Assembly (NCBI GenBank): GCA_963576565.1
Contig: OY755047.1
Coordinates: 28,371,351 to 28,435,350 of the forward strand
Direction of reading: 5' to 3'
DNA: 64,000 nucleotides
Source of the DNA: Aspidapion aeneum
Lineage: Eukaryota > Arthropoda > Insecta > Coleoptera > Brentidae
Part shown: piece after piece, positions 1-11,350 of the stretch
Position numbering within the stretch: the stretch's first letter is position 1
How the letters are laid out: every line of letters begins with the position of its first letter
Notes under the pieces: model-generated
Told to the model about the DNA's origin: nothing
Database searches by the model: none
The model's input: the letters and a program-made list of their open reading frames with translations, nothing else
Program-made: the position numbers and the translations under genes

Positions 1-738
1 CCTGCTCAACGCATCTCTCAAGTAAAGGCATTTTCACATGTTGCCATAGATTATTGTGGTCCCTTTCCAATTACAATGGGAAAGTACCGAGGTGCAAAGG
101 TATCCAAAGGTTATATTCTTGTCTTAGTCTGCGCCGCAACAAAGGCAGTTCACCTAGAACTTACCTCCGATATTTCCACCCCTACCTTTCTTGCGGCTTT
201 TAAGAGATTTGTGGCAAGAAGAGGAAGAATCTCTGACATTTACTCAGATTGTGGTAGCGCGTTCTTGGGAGCTGATCGTTTACTCAAACAGTACTCCCAG
301 GAAGCATGTCACAGTCTAAAAATTACCTGGCATTTTTCAAGTCCTGGTAGTCCGCACCTAAACGGACTAGCTGAGGCAGGAGTTAAATCCACCAAGGCAA
401 ATTTAAAACGTGTAATAGGTGAGCAACGGTTAACCTATGAAGAGTTTTTTACTTTTTTGTGTCAGGTCGAATCCATACTAAACAGCCGGCCTCTGTATGC
501 CCAAAGTATGGATCCGAATGACTTTCTTCCACTGACCCCTGGTCATTTTCTTACCCTGGAACCGTTGAATTCCGTACCAGAACCCGAATTTTCTGATTCC
601 AAGTTGAACACCCTGTCCCGCTGGCAGCTGGTGCAAAGGCTCCAGTCCGATTTTTGGAAACGCTGGAACTTGGAGTACCTAAACACCTTGCAACAGCGTT
701 CTAAATGGACAGAGGCTTCTAACAATATTAAACTAAAT
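1..738 (+). pseudogene. BEL/Pao integrase fragment, interrupted (left copy)
   Basis: The frame is open from the first base of the window and matches the integrase part of the BEL/Pao polyprotein at 15657-20934 almost residue for residue. Visible are the first catalytic Asp (AIDYCGPF), the second (SDCGSAFLG) and the Glu of GLAEAGVKS (codon 373-375). Reading continues to KLN at 738, where homology stops and unrelated sequence begins; the missing C-terminus resumes at 6076. The element continues off the left edge, so gag, protease and RT are not in view. The Glu codon that is changed in the second copy is intact here. The copy is dead because of the insertion. Confidence 0.93.
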
Positions 739-1843
739 CAAAAACATTCAACTAAAGGTAGACCCCGTATAGAAATCCTAAACTTCATCAGACACAAAAA
801 GTATTATACTGGGGATTTCTTTCAAATTCGCAACAATGTTGCCAGTACTTTTATAACTTGTAGTTTTGATGTAGGTACATAAGTAAAATGGTAACTAATA
901 AAAATCAAAAAAATATTTTGTTTTTGAATTCGGCTTACGTTTTGGATTGCTATACATGTATCTGTAATAGAATATGTTTACCATCCTATGTGAGAAAAGG
1001 ATTGTTTTCATTAATTTTTTTTTTGAGATCTTATCATTAATAACGTTTTTCTATACAATTTAATTCTAGGTTGTAAGTATAACCTCTAGATATGTATGTA
1101 TGCATGTCTGTCTGTGTACCTATATGCACATATGTATACAAATGTTTGAAAAAAAGTTTTTTTTTAAGTTAGAATATGTTATCCAATAATCAATCGGTAA
1201 ATTTTTGTTTAGTTGGCTGTTGTTATAGATCTATGTGGCGGTTTAAATCCTTATCTATTTTGAATTAAAAGGAAAGTATAAATTAGAAATAATCAGCTAA
1301 AGTTGGTTTTTTTCGAAGATTGTTGATTGTCGATTTTTATAGAACGTACAACGATTAGCACAAAATTGCAATTTTTGTGCAGTCAACCAACTTGAGCTTG
1401 TTTTTTGCAGGAACACAAAATAACTAGCGGCGATATCCTGTAATGCAAACCATTTTTTTAAACTGCACATGCGCACCTCTCTTTTTCTGATCACATAAAA
1501 TTATCTTCCTCTTACTAACTTCACACATGCTCGACCACAGCTGAGAGGGAGATATTTTATGTGAGAAGAAAAAGTACGGTAGCGAATGCGCAGTTTAAAA
1601 TATTGATTTGGTTTTCGGTTTTCTGAAAAAAACGGGACTCCATTTAAGTGTGAAAAACGTTCAACTGAAAGTAAGTTTAATTAAATTTCTTTGGTGTGAG
1701 GTTAGAGTTCATAAATAGTTTATTAGTTTTGTCTTCCTAGGTGGTATTTAAAAAGTTATTAAAACCAGATGACTAAACTGCACTTTTAACTATTAATTAT
1801 TGTTCTCACTACAAATGTTTTCGGTATAAAAATAACTCTTGCA

Positions 1844-2028
1844 CAGTCGAACCTCTCTAACTCGAACCTCTATAACTCGAAACTCTCTATAACTCGAACC
1901 TTCTAGGTGGTCCCTGCACTTTGTATATGTATTCTAACCTCTTTAACTTGAATTTCTATAACTCGAACTCTCCATAACTCGAACTGTTTTGGATGTCCCT
2001 TTAAGTTCGTGTTATAGAGGTTCGACTG
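1844..2028. mobile_element. pogo/Tigger-type MITE nested in the insertion
   Basis: The left end reads CAGTCGAACCTCTCTAACTC and the right end is its reverse complement, ending GAGGTTCGACTG followed by TA. The interior repeats the word TATAACTCGAAC on both sides. The CAGT-GAACCTC-ATAACTCGAA terminal motif is the one seen in pogo/Tigger elements of the Tc1/mariner superfamily, and TA at the right edge agrees. There is no coding capacity in 185 bp. Confidence 0.75.
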
Positions 2029-2049
2029 TATATATATATATATAAAAAT

Positions 2050-3240
2050 TAGTCTACAACCCTCTCCTGGGCAACTCTGGAAAACTCAAAAAGTATTTTG
2101 ATTTGATTTTACGCGAAAATGGAACGTCGCAGAGAAAACCTTTGTTGACAAAAAAATTGTGTGTGCTTAAGACCACATGGCAGAAGTGTAAACTTTAACA
2201 AGGCGAAATTAATAATACTGGCCTTCATCTGCATCATCATATTGCTCGCTGAATGTTCCTCTCACAGTTAGTCGACTCGAGCCGACTTCACCCGAATGAG
2301 CGTTACATAGCCGAGTCTGACGGCTCAGTTCAATTCAGTACCCACAAAAACTACTAAACGCGCCTAAAGAAGTTTACACTTCAAAAATTCCTTTACAATT
2401 TTTCTTAAAGGTTATAGTTCTAGACTTACATGTATAGAAGATAGAGAGCACCAAAATTGACAAAAATCAGTTTTTTGCATTTTACACAAAAACGGTAAGT
2501 CGTAGAGAAGAATTTTATTTAAGAGAAATATTACCCATACGAGTCTTCACAATCAATCTCCATAGTCTATAGGTCTACAACGACATGTTTAGAAGGTAGA
2601 TGGCAGCTAAGTTGTCAAAAATTGTGTTTTTTTTAGTCGTAGAAAGAAACTTTATAAACATAAAATGTTAAAGGACACAATTTTCTACATTCTTTCCTTT
2701 TGGGCCACAGGTTTACAACTACGTGTAGAACATATAGGGCGCCAAATTTGCAAAAATTATTATTTTATTTTATGTAAAAACGGTAGGTCCTAGAAAAACA
2801 CATTATAGACAAGAAATCTGCAGGACGCCATTCTCTACAATTCACCTATGTGAGTCACAGCTCTATGACTTATGGTTTTTGCGTAAAACGAAAAAAAGTA
2901 TATAATGGGCATTTTCGGCACCCTCTGTCTTCAACACATATGGTTGTAGAACTGTAAAATGTCATTGTCGCATTGTAGAGAATTGTGTCTTGATCATTTT
3001 ATGTCAATAAAGTTTTTTTTATGACTTGCATAAATTGCAAAAAACATAATTTTTTCAAATTTTCTTCTAAACGTGTGGTTGTAGACCTATAGACTATGGA
3101 GACCGATTGTAGGGAATTCTATGGGTAATATTTCTCATACATTAAATTTTGCCCTACGACGCGTAAAATGCAAAAAACTGATTTTTGTTCGCTATTTTTC
3201 AGAAAAAAAATTAATAGCGGCAACCATGTAGACCAAACGT
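2050..3240. repeat. Imperfect foldback made of degenerate tandem units
   Basis: Words such as GTCTATAGGTCTACAAC, GCAAAAAATT, AAAACGGTAAGTCGTAGA and ATTACCCAT recur in direct order between about 2090 and 2870, and again as reverse complement between about 2900 and 3190. The best-matched arms are 2455-2620 and 3040-3195. The result is a large hairpin-forming block with units of roughly 150-170 bp. No open frame is meaningful. It lies inside the 739-6075 insertion just before the THAP exon. Confidence 0.7.
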
Positions 3241-3359
3241 CACCCTTGCATCATTTATTGTTGCCTTTGAGAGGTTATCCGAATAAATGTGCGTTTTCGT
3301 TGTTTTTTTTGCAATATTGATCACAAAATTAAGATTTTTTTTATTAAATAACTTTAAAA

Positions 3360-3920
3360 ATGCCTAAGAAGTGTGACAAAAGTGAAGAGAAGTGGCTGGA
3401 TTTATCATTTCACCGGTAAGTTTGAATCTCTTCCAGAAACCGTCATATTGTTTACGATTTGGTAAGACAGTGGTGTGGTTTATAACTTTTTTTACAAAAT
3501 ATTAGTGATTTATTTTACAAAGAAGTTTTAAGAAACATTATTTATTGTTGCAAATTCCCTTATTTTCCCACCTCTAGTGTTTGGGTTTTTTTGGAAAAGT
3601 TTTTGAATTTATTCTGGCAATAATATATAAAAAAATATATTTCTTATGTAAACAACCATTTTCACTCTGTAATGTTATGTTATGTCATGCTACTGTACAG
3701 TTATTAAACATTTTAAAAATATTCAAATTTATGAGTTTACTAGATTCCCCACTGATCCAAACAAGAGAGAGCTTTGGAGAGAGATTATTGGCCTTAATAA
3801 GGAGAAAATTCTGTCAAAATGGGCATTCTTTGTTCTGACCACGTTGATCCTCAGTATGTTCGTTTAGCACCTAGTAGGCACTATCTTGTACGAAATGCCT
3901 TGCCCAAGGTCAGGTGTTAA
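3360..3920 (+). pseudogene. Broken THAP-domain gene (transposase N-terminus)
   Basis: Exon 1 (3360-3415) starts at ATG and reads MPKKCDKSEEKWLDLSFHR, ending at a gtaag donor. The acceptor ttactag at 3741-3743 rejoins in phase 2 to give the FHR-FP junction typical of THAP zinc fingers. Exon 2 continues FPTDPNKRELWREIIGLN. A one-base deletion in the T-run near 3829-3831 shifts frame; downstream the second frame reads CSDHVDPQYV and RHYLVRNALPK, matching the C-x2-H and final AxP parts of the fold. The second Cys of the N-terminal pair is not visible. THAP domains bind DNA at the N-terminus of P-element transposases. Start, splice sites and motif order agree; no catalytic domain remains nearby. 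Confidence 0.72.
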
Positions 3921-4261
3921 AGACTAGTTCAAATTAAGAAAACTACTTACTACTAGTGGTTGGTAGTTAAATATTCAACTATCTCTTTTTATTATAAAGT
4001 ATACATAATATATTATCACTGGTTGTTTTTGATGTTCGATCATCATATAATGATGTAAAAAAGTAGTTAGAATTAACAAATATAACTATAAGAAGAAAAA
4101 AGGTAGTACCTACTTTTACACAGAAAAAAAAGAGTTTTAACTTCCTTTTCACTTACTTACTGCATAGTCCCTGGTGATTAATTAAAAGAGAGCCTTGAGT
4201 CAAATGGATTAAAATATTGTTCTTAATTCTTATATTTGCCAAATTTAATAATGTTTGTATA

Positions 4262-4924
4262 TATAGGGTGTCCCATAACTTAGGGGCCATAGGCCAACAA
4301 GTGATAGAGGAGGTCATGTCTGATCAAAAACTCAATTTTTTTAACTTTTGTGATAATAACTTTAAAAAAACGCAGTAAAAATATGAAATTGGGTAGTCTT
4401 GTATTAGAACAAAAGCAGTAAATTGAAATTAATTTTAAAAAATTAATTTGAAAAAAGTTAGTCAGTCAATTTTTTTAGAAAATACTATTTTTTTGGTATG
4501 AACTTTTATGAATGCCATATTAAATGCAATGTTTTTTAAATATTTTTTGTTAATAAAAACAAGTCTCTAGCGAGACATAATAATAAAATATTATTGATAT
4601 TTTTTAAAAGAGAAAGCAAAAATTAATTTAAAAAAAAATATTATTTTTTATACATTTTCGAGGTTATTTTGACAGCCCGTACCTCCTCCACTTGTAATAT
4701 TATTAAAAAAGGAGTACCACATTTTTTAATCACAATTAGCTAAGTATTCAGCTGGCTGTCACAGATTTTTTTTTGTATAACCGGTTTTCACCCACTCCTC
4801 TTTAAAAATCCTATATCTTAAAAACAGATGAATGTTGACCCCATGTTATATAAACTTTTTTCTTGGAAATAACCTCCTCTATCACCTGCTGCACTACGGC
4901 GCCTAAGTTATGGGACACCCTGTA
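4262..4924. mobile_element. Tc1/mariner-like MITE, terminal repeats about 60 bp
   Basis: The left end AGGGTGTCCCATAACTTAGG and the right end, reverse complement CAGGGTGTCCCATAACTTAG, match, and similarity continues inward through GTGATAGAGGAGGT. TA dinucleotides flank both ends. The interior is AT-rich and non-coding. It is nested in the 739-6075 insertion and so is younger than that insertion. Confidence 0.8.
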
Positions 4925-5226
4925 TAATAATCACTTAATTATAAATAATAGTTTTTCATTATTATTTTATTTGGTAAATAAAAATTAAATAGATTTTTTT
5001 ATGGAAGTCAAAAGTATTTTGTTGATAAAACTGAATAAGTCATATTTTTTAACATTTGCAAATGTAAAAAAACACAGACTCATACCAAATATTTTCTAAA
5101 AAAACTAATTGCTAGAGTTTAATAAACTAATGAATGGATTTTGGTAAAATAAACCAATGAGTGCTTTTTATTTCGAGGCAAGAGTTTTGCTGATAAAATA
5201 TAACAAAAAATCTATATTATAAATAT

Positions 5227-5404
5227 AGGCTGTCCCATTTTTATCATTTGGGTGGTTTCGGGAACTTCTAGAGAAGATTGAAGAAAAAACGACTACACCT
5301 TAGTGTGCTTTAATTTGAAGAGAATAATGATGGTAAACATCGCATATCAATATTATAAACATAGAAACCGAAAACACCCAAAAGTGTCGAAAATGCACCC
5401 TGTA
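5227..5404. mobile_element. Short MITE, about 180 bp
   Basis: Near 5227 the sequence reads GCTGTCCCATTTTTATCATT followed by TGGGTGGTTTCGG; the reverse complement of 5360-5404 reads CAGGGTGCATTTTCGACACT followed by TTTGGGTGTTTTCGG. These are diverged terminal inverted repeats. No coding sequence. Boundaries are approximate. Confidence 0.55.
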
Positions 5405-6075
5405 CACTAGGGGATCAAATAGACTCTTTAAATCCTGATGCAAAAATTTTGATAAATATCTCAAGGTCTGAGTATATAATTCGGAGTTTTTGACTTTTTT
5501 TAACAGAACAAATCTACTTACTGTAAAAAATTTACTAAGAGCAATGTATTACCAAGGTGAAAGAGTAAAAAGCTAAAAAAACACCTTTGACAATTTGAAA
5601 TAAAAAGAAACACTTTTACCTGTGTTTTAAATTTTAGGGATTAAAGTAACACTTTTCTATATCCAGAAAAAAATAATATAAAGTAGATTTCTTATCTTTA
5701 GGGAAAAATAATAAAAATCAAAACTACGGATATTACCAGCTGTAAATAAGTTATTGATTTCTAATATTATAAATCGATAAAAAAATTAATTCTGTAAAAA
5801 TAGAATGGCTGTCAAAGCTGTACCGGTAATATTTTACACTTATTTAAATTTTATAATTTTGGGTGCAAAAATTTTATAGGAAAATGTCTATAATATATTT
5901 ATTTTATTTTCAACAAAATCTGCACGCCCATGGTTTTTCATCGATTTCTCTTTTATACCTCTTACAGTGTTGCCTGCGAGGATTCGGCGAAATTTTCTGA
6001 GATTTCATGCATGATGAATGAATTTGCGTATTAAATAATGGGGATGCGTCTTCTAGGGTTCCTTGAATTTCTTTG

Positions 6076-6260
6076 AACTAAATACTTTAGTCGTGGTAAA
6101 GAATGAACAAAAACCGCCATTGCAATGGGCTGTTGGGCGAATTGTCGACGTACACCCTGGCTCAGACGGTCATATTCGTGTTGTGACCGTTAAAACAGCT
6201 ACAGGAACATATCGTCGACCAGTAGTTAAACTATGTCCTTTGCCTATGCCCGACGCATAA
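6076..6260 (+). pseudogene. BEL/Pao polyprotein C-terminus (left copy, downstream part)
   Basis: From the second AACTAAAT the frame reads LNTLVVVKNEQKPPLQ to the stop after PMPDA, identical in content to the end of the polyprotein at 15657. It is the severed tail of the gene at 1-738. The T-rich stretch 6261-6462 corresponds to the untranslated region before the LTR and ends in GGCGGCCGGAAAA, the likely polypurine-type boundary. Confidence 0.92.
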
Positions 6261-6462
6261 GGCAAAATTTTCTTTTCTTTCTTAATTTTTTCTAAGTATT
6301 TTTTCTTTTCTTTTAATTTTAATTTACATGCATTATCTAATGCATATTTGGGTTAATGTTAAATTGTATCGTTTAATTGCTAATAGGCGAATACTATTTA
6401 ATTTTTTTTTCCTTTCCTTTTCTTAACTAAGTAAAAACACACGTGTTTTGGCGGCCGGAAAA

Positions 6463-6875
6463 TGTTGGTGCAAGCAAGAAATTTCCTAATTTTCATTTTC
6501 TTTTCCTTTTCTGCGCGTTTAAAATAGTTTAAATTTTCGCGCTCTAAAATATGCATATGGGATTTCACGGCACCGGACACGTGGAAGACAAGCAGCGCCG
6601 CGATGAGTGCGCAAAGAACCACCGTCACAACAAGACACTAGCAAAATCACGTTCCCGAAAAAAGTGAATTTGAGGTGAAAAAACTGGACGTTTAAACGTC
6701 GACTGGAGCTGCAAGAGAGTCCGAGGTAGGTGCCTTTTCATATAAAATTCCATATGTATCGTAACTTTCCATTATCAATCGTCAATATCGACAATTAATT
6801 TTAAATGTGCTTGTGAAGCCAATACCGGCGACCTATCGAAGGAAATTCCGTTATTTTTCAGCCCTTGCACGCACA
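6463..6875 (+). repeat. BEL/Pao 3' LTR (left copy), 413 bp
   Basis: Starts TGTTGGTGCAAGC and ends GCACGCACA (TG...CA), the same length and sequence, in opposite orientation, as the LTRs at 15042-15454 and 21694-22106. It directly follows the untranslated tail of the left BEL copy. The 5' LTR of this copy is beyond the window, so its target duplication cannot be tested. Confidence 0.93.
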
Positions 6876-7081
6876 TATATTATTTAGACCACGTTACTCC
6901 ATTTACTCCTATGCTTTTTAAAAACTTTATATTGATTTTTCTCGGTTTTGATAAATCTGCAGTTACTTTGTTTTAATTTTTTAATATAAAATGGGCCACG
7001 AAACAGGTGCCTTGGTGTCAAGTCATTAAACATGCGTCGAATCTAGGGAAAATTTTGCACTATTATTAGCGAATCCGAGTG

Positions 7082-7684
7082 TACAGGGTGTCTCATTTTT
7101 TATGGTATTGAATGGGAAACTCACTTATTGTAAAAGATAGGATTGGGAATTTCACATTACTGTCCTTGAATTTCGAGACCTACAAAAATATGCAATTTTT
7201 TTTTTCCAGTCGTTGAAGTTTTAAAGCTAAGAGGGAAAATTAAAAAATTCGGCTTTCTAAAAATCGGTCGTATCTTTCTTATCAGTGCAGATATTTCAAT
7301 TTTGTTAAAACTTCTCTAATAAAATGATGTCAAATTTTGGTCCCCCTGGTCTCCAATTAACCCGCAGCTATCTAAGTCCGTATTTTTTTCCTTAATTTTT
7401 TTCTAAATTCTCGGATCTGACTCGACGGACCAAAACCTTGACAACGTTATTTTATTAAGAGAATCAACTTTCTGTCAAGAAGTTTTAATACAATTGAAAT
7501 ATCTGCCCTAATAATGAATTTCTGGGATTCCGAATTTTTGAATTTTTCCTAGTAGCTTCAAAACTACAAGGGCTAGCAAAAAACGTGTGACACATTTTTT
7601 CTTGTCTCAAAATTTGACGACAGTAGTGTGAAATCCCTAATCCTCTATCTTTCATAATACCATCAAAAATAGGGCACACTGTAC
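7082..7684. mobile_element. Long-TIR MITE, about 600 bp
   Basis: The left end reads TACAGGGTGTCTCATTTTTT; the right end, reverse-complemented, reads TACAGTGTGCCCTATTTTTG. Similarity continues inward for over 200 bp on each side (TATGGTATT, AAAGATAGGATT, TTTCACA-TACTGTC, AGATATTTCAATT), so most of the element is one imperfect hairpin. No coding sequence. Confidence 0.75.
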
Positions 7685-8036
7685 ACGGTATACTCGGCCA
7701 AAATAAAAAAAGTTTCCATAACACTCTCCTGTATTTAAGAAATGTGACTTTCAAAATTAGAGAACTGTAGAGAAAAGAGATTTATAAAAAAGAAAAATTG
7801 CCAGTTTTTAAAAAAATTATAAACAAAAAAGTTTTGAGGATCGACTTCTTTTGACCCATATTATATATGAACTTTTCTCTTATGTTGTCCTCTACACCCT
7901 GTATAAAAATTAGGTACTTAACACCCTAGAATACTGGATATTTTTTTGAAAAAAAAACAGCCAAAAACAAAAAAATGATTGAAAGAGATATGGCGAGGAC
8001 AAGGACAAGGGGAGGAATCAAAAGACCAAAAAAAAA

Positions 8037-8965
8037 GCTTGTGGGCGAGTCCTCAATAGGGGGATATTATGTCCTCGCAATATCCCTTCCAATTTTTTTT
8101 ATAACTCTGGGCTGAAGATATTTGCTGTGATCATATCTGGCCTCGTGGTGACGTGAAATTTTGCCTCAAACCTGAGGCTACCTTGACTGATGCTGCAAAT
8201 GAGCAGTTGGTCTGTTTTCAGTAAATGTTCAAGTTTCATATTTCCTCTTCAGACATCATCATCACCACTTATCGTCCCTTAATACTGGATACGCTCGTAC
8301 CGAAGTTCCCAACAAGGCCGAAACTCTTGGGGTAGCTATGCCGGATCTTGAACGATGTGATAGTTCCCATCACATGCTTTGGTGAATGACATGCTATGCT
8401 AAAAGACCTTCATTTCGCAAGCTTTTCCTACGATCCGACCGAGAAACGTTCACTCGGTACGGGGCAGGAGAGCAGATTTCACTTCAAACGCGTAAAATTC
8501 ACTAACTCTGAAGAGCGGGCGACTATGGTATTGGTCGAGATATGTGATTCCGCACAACACGCGACCGCTCAGAGTTTGCTATTGGTCAAAGCGTGTGATG
8601 TGCTAGCTACCCGGGCTAGCTATTTTAGGTCTTGAACGATGTGACCACATTACACGCTTTGACCAATAGCAAACTCTGAGCGGTCGCGCGTTGTTTAAAA
8701 TGACTTGTCTCGACCAATGGCATAGTCGCCCGCTCTTCAGAGTTAGCAAATTTTACGCGTTTGGAGTAAAATCTGTTCTCCTGCCCCGTTACGACTGAAT
8801 GTTTCTCAGTCGGATCGTAGAAGAAGCTTGCGCAATGGAGGTCTTTTCACATAGCACGTGACGGCTCGGAGCTTGCCATTGGCCAAAGCATGTTCAAGAC
8901 CCAAAATAGCTAAGCGGGTAGTATACGAGCTACTAATATCCCCTTATTGAGACCTTGCCCACAAA
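8037..8965. mobile_element. Inverted-repeat (foldback) element, copy 1
   Basis: The outer end GTGGGCGAGTCCTCAATAGG matches the reverse complement of 8935-8965 (GTGGGCAAGGTCTCAATAAG). Inside, 8397-8630 (AGACCTTCATTTCGCAAGCT, ATTGGTCAAAGCGTGTGATG) is repeated as reverse complement at 8640-8880. The element can fold into a stem of over 400 bp. Copies lie at 10187-10706 (partial) and 11984-12886. No protein-coding gene; short frames in it are by-products of the repeat. Confidence 0.78.
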
Positions 8966-9437
8966 AAAAATATTTTCAAAACAGATTTTAATAATGACTA
9001 AATAAATAAACACCGAGTTAAATACATATAATAAAAAACAACGGCGGCGAAGCCAGGAGGGGGCCCTCTCAAAAAAAATTGGTAGAAAAGCCATACAAGT
9101 CGTATTTTAAAATTTGGGTAGAAAAGGCGCGAACCTAATGTGATTTTGACGTTGATAAAAATCTACTTAGAATTCACTTGAAAATAACGTACAAACATTG
9201 CTATTTTGATTTGATAATCGCGTTATTATAATGCCGTTTTTAGCAACGTTGTTTTTTATAACGTTAATGAATGACCTATTAAGTTTGTTTTCATATATGA
9301 AATAAACGTTTTTTTCTAGCAGCTTTTAAAATCAACGTTTATTTTTCTCATGCGTTTTTTACGTGTTAAACACGTGATTGTGCTATATAAGCCCTTATGA
9401 AAAAAACTGGCGTCGCCACTATAAATAACATTAAAAT

Positions 9438-9553
9438 TTAGAAGCTAAACACTTTTCCAGCAAAAATAATTACGTCATTTGCCCTTATGGTATACAAAAA
9501 TGGATGGTTGGCAACAAAAATGGCTGCCACTTCATCGTCCATTAATAAGAATT
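9438..9553 (-). CDS. Serpin alternative last exon 11 (most distal)
   Basis: Minus-strand exon after acceptor tttttag (9554-9560). It begins with the two bases that complete the phase-1 codon left by exon 38336-38474 and reads EFLLMDDEVAAIF, then VANHPFLYTIR, VIIFAGKVFSF and stop. HPFLY and FAGK are the C-terminal serpin strands s4B/s5B. The loop before AIF has 13 residues, two fewer than the exons at 10938 and 14012, while the downstream part is nearly identical to them. A putative polyadenylation signal (AATAAA, minus strand) lies near 9333-9338. Counting from hinge Glu as P17 puts Asp near P1; this is inference. Splicing would bridge almost 29 kb, so use is unproven. Confidence 0.78.
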
Positions 9554-10186
9554 CTAAAAAATCTAAAAGATTATAAATTACTTCATTCATAGATTCACAA
9601 GACTGTATCCAGGGGGGATTAAGGGGGATCAATCCCCCCTCCGAAATAGTCGATAAAGTGTCTTAAAATTTTCCAGCAACACAAATAAGACAAACAAATT
9701 GCATAATACCCAAATTTTTTATAAAATTTTTTAATTCCCCCCGCTGAAATTTTTTCCTGGTTCAAAATATGTAACTTTATTACAAATAAAACCAATTTTT
9801 TTAAAAACACAAACCAGAGTAATGTAACGCTGTTGCCGTATTTGATCATTTTGGGAGACACCATTTGACGTGCGCTGAGGGACAAGGAGGAATTATATAA
9901 TTATCCTACTTGGGTCGAATGAGCGGATGTCTCTTTCATTATATTTTGATACACGATTTTACAAAATTTTATATTTTTAGTCCGTTTTTAACGAAATTAT
10001 AACCAAAAAGTTAACAAAATTGTCAGTTTTTATGCTCTCGACAACAAAAAAGTTTTGACTCATATGTTATATGAACTTTTTTCTTATGTAGGCTCCCTAC
10101 AGCCAGTATAAAAATAAGGTACTTAACACCCTAGAATTTTAAGTCTAAAAATATTTTCAATTTAATGATACTGGATATTTTTGATG

Positions 10187-10706
10187 GGCAGGAGCACAGA
10201 TTTCACTTCAAACGAGTAAAGTTCACTTACTGTGAAGAGCGGGCGACTAAGTCATTTCGCACAATACATGACTCAGAATTTGCTATAGGTCAAAGCGTGT
10301 GATGTGCTAGCTACTTGGGGTAGCTATTCTGGGTCTTGATCGATGTGACCATCCACATCACACGTTTTGACCAATAGCAGACTCTGAGCGGCCGCGTGTT
10401 TTTCAAAATGACTTGTCTCGACCAATGACATAGTCGCTCGCTCTTCAGAGTTAGTGAATTTTACGCGTTTGAAGTGAAATCTGTTATTCTGCCCTGTACC
10501 GACTGAACGTTTCTCGGTCGGATCGTAGGAGAAGCTTGCACAATGGAGGTCTTTTCGCATAGCACGTGAAGGCTCGGAGCTAATTTAAACCTTGCCATTG
10601 GCCAAAGTATGTGATGGGAGCTATCACATCGGTTAAGACCCAGGATAGCTATACCCGGGTAGTATACGAGCTACAAATATCTCCCTATTGAGGACTCGCC
10701 CACAAG
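10187..10706. mobile_element. Inverted-repeat element, copy 2 (truncated)
   Basis: Shares GGGCAGGAGCACAGATTTCA, the Lys/Arg-rich shadow frame and the GAGCGGGCGACTA words with the element at 8037-8965. Both arms are shorter; the outer left arm with GTGGGCGAGTCC is missing. The right end still carries TATCTCCCTATTGAGGACTC. Confidence 0.7.
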
Positions 10707-10937
10707 AAAATGATTTTCAAAACAGATTTTAATAACGACTTAATAATTAAACACCGAGTTAAATATATATAATAAAAAACAAATGGCGGCGACGCCAGGG
10801 GGGTCCTAAAATTTGGATAGTCCCCCTTAAATCAAGCCGAATTGTCCTACTTTTTAAAAAGTGTCAAAACAACCCCTTCCCGTTTTTTTCTTGTCTTGGA
10901 AAAACCCTGGCGTCGCCACTATAAATAAGACTAAAAT

Positions 10938-11059
10938 TTATAAGCTAAACACTTTTCCAGCAAAAATAATTACGTCATTTGCCCTTATGGTATACAAAAA
11001 GGGATGGTTGGCAACAAAAATGGCTGTCACCTTATGTAACATCATCAGTGTTATCCTAG
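10938..11059 (-). CDS. Serpin alternative last exon 10
   Basis: Acceptor ttttttag lies just above 11059. Two bases complete the split codon, then the exon reads ARITLMMLHKVTAIF, VANHPFLYTIR, VIIFAGKVFSL and stop: 40 codons including stop. The C-terminal part differs from the exon at 14012 by only two or three bases, but the first 27 bases (bait loop) share nothing recognisable with it. With hinge Glu as P17, Met falls near P1, which would suit a chymotrypsin-like target (inference). Phase, acceptor and open frame are intact; it sits inside tandem unit 2. Confidence 0.82.
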
Positions 11060-11181
11060 CTAAAAAATTAAAAATTACTTACATATACATTCATAGGTTC
11101 ACAAGGCCGTACCCAGGGGGGGGATAACGGGGATCTTCAGCCCCCCCTACTACCGAAATAGTCAATAAAGTGTATTAAAAT

Positions 11182-11350
11182 CAGTGGCGCACCCAGGAAT
11201 GTCTTGGGGGGGGGCCTTTGGGGGGGGACGAAGCCTCATGATGTCGAATTTTAAGCTATTTTTTCTGTTTTTTTCATAAAATATGTGGAAAATGTGTAAA
11301 CAAATCTAAGGCTTTGGGGGGGCCCGGGCTCCCCCGTCGGTGCGCCCATG
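11182..11350. mobile_element. G-rich MITE, 169 bp, with TTAAAAT duplication
   Basis: Ends CAGTGGCGCACC and (reverse complement of right end) CATGGGCGCACC; flanked by TTAAAAT at 11175-11181 and 11351-11357. The interior is G-rich at one end and C-rich at the other. A second copy is at 49013-49182. The 7-8 bp duplication and CA-G-G termini suggest a hAT-type non-autonomous element. Confidence 0.75.

Larger units (their letters stand above)
739..6075. mobile_element. 5.3 kb P-element-like DNA transposon inserted in BEL copy
   Basis: The BEL coding sequence breaks exactly after AACTAAAT (731-738) and resumes with the same AACTAAAT (6076-6083), an 8-bp target duplication. The second BEL copy shows the uninterrupted site near 15828-15850. 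The ends form short imperfect inverted repeats: CAAAAACATTCAACTAA at 739, and CAAAGAAATTCAAGGAA as the reverse complement of the right end, 13 of 17 matching. The body holds a broken THAP-domain gene (3360-3920). An 8-bp duplication together with a THAP DNA-binding domain fits the P superfamily; hAT also makes 8 bp but does not normally carry THAP. Several smaller elements are nested inside. No transposase catalytic core was recognised. Confidence 0.8.
7780..10040. repeat. Tandem unit 1 carrying a serpin last exon
   Basis: One of three related units (7780-10040, 10041-11715, 11716-14280). Each starts near an AAAAAGTTTTGA...ATATGAACTTTT block and CACCCTAGAAT, contains an inverted-repeat element, the AACACCGAGTTAAATA stretch, then CTGGCGTCGCCACTATAAAT, a serpin last exon on the minus strand, and a 3' segment with CAGCAACACAAATAA. 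Unit 1 is the most complete at its centre. Boundaries are approximate because edges were matched by eye. Confidence 0.7.

Noticed and set aside
1297..1494. 65-codon minus-strand frame in the P-like insertion
   Set aside because: No match to P transposase or other family; composition like surrounding non-coding DNA.
3581..3838. 85-codon open frame
   Set aside because: It runs through the THAP intron in the wrong frame; the spliced reading in another frame gives the domain.
8396..8635. Repeated frames reading LKDLHFASFSYDPTEKRSL and similar
   Set aside because: They recur at 10324 and 12563 only because the inverted-repeat element recurs; in two copies they come from the opposite arm, and there is no conserved start or domain.
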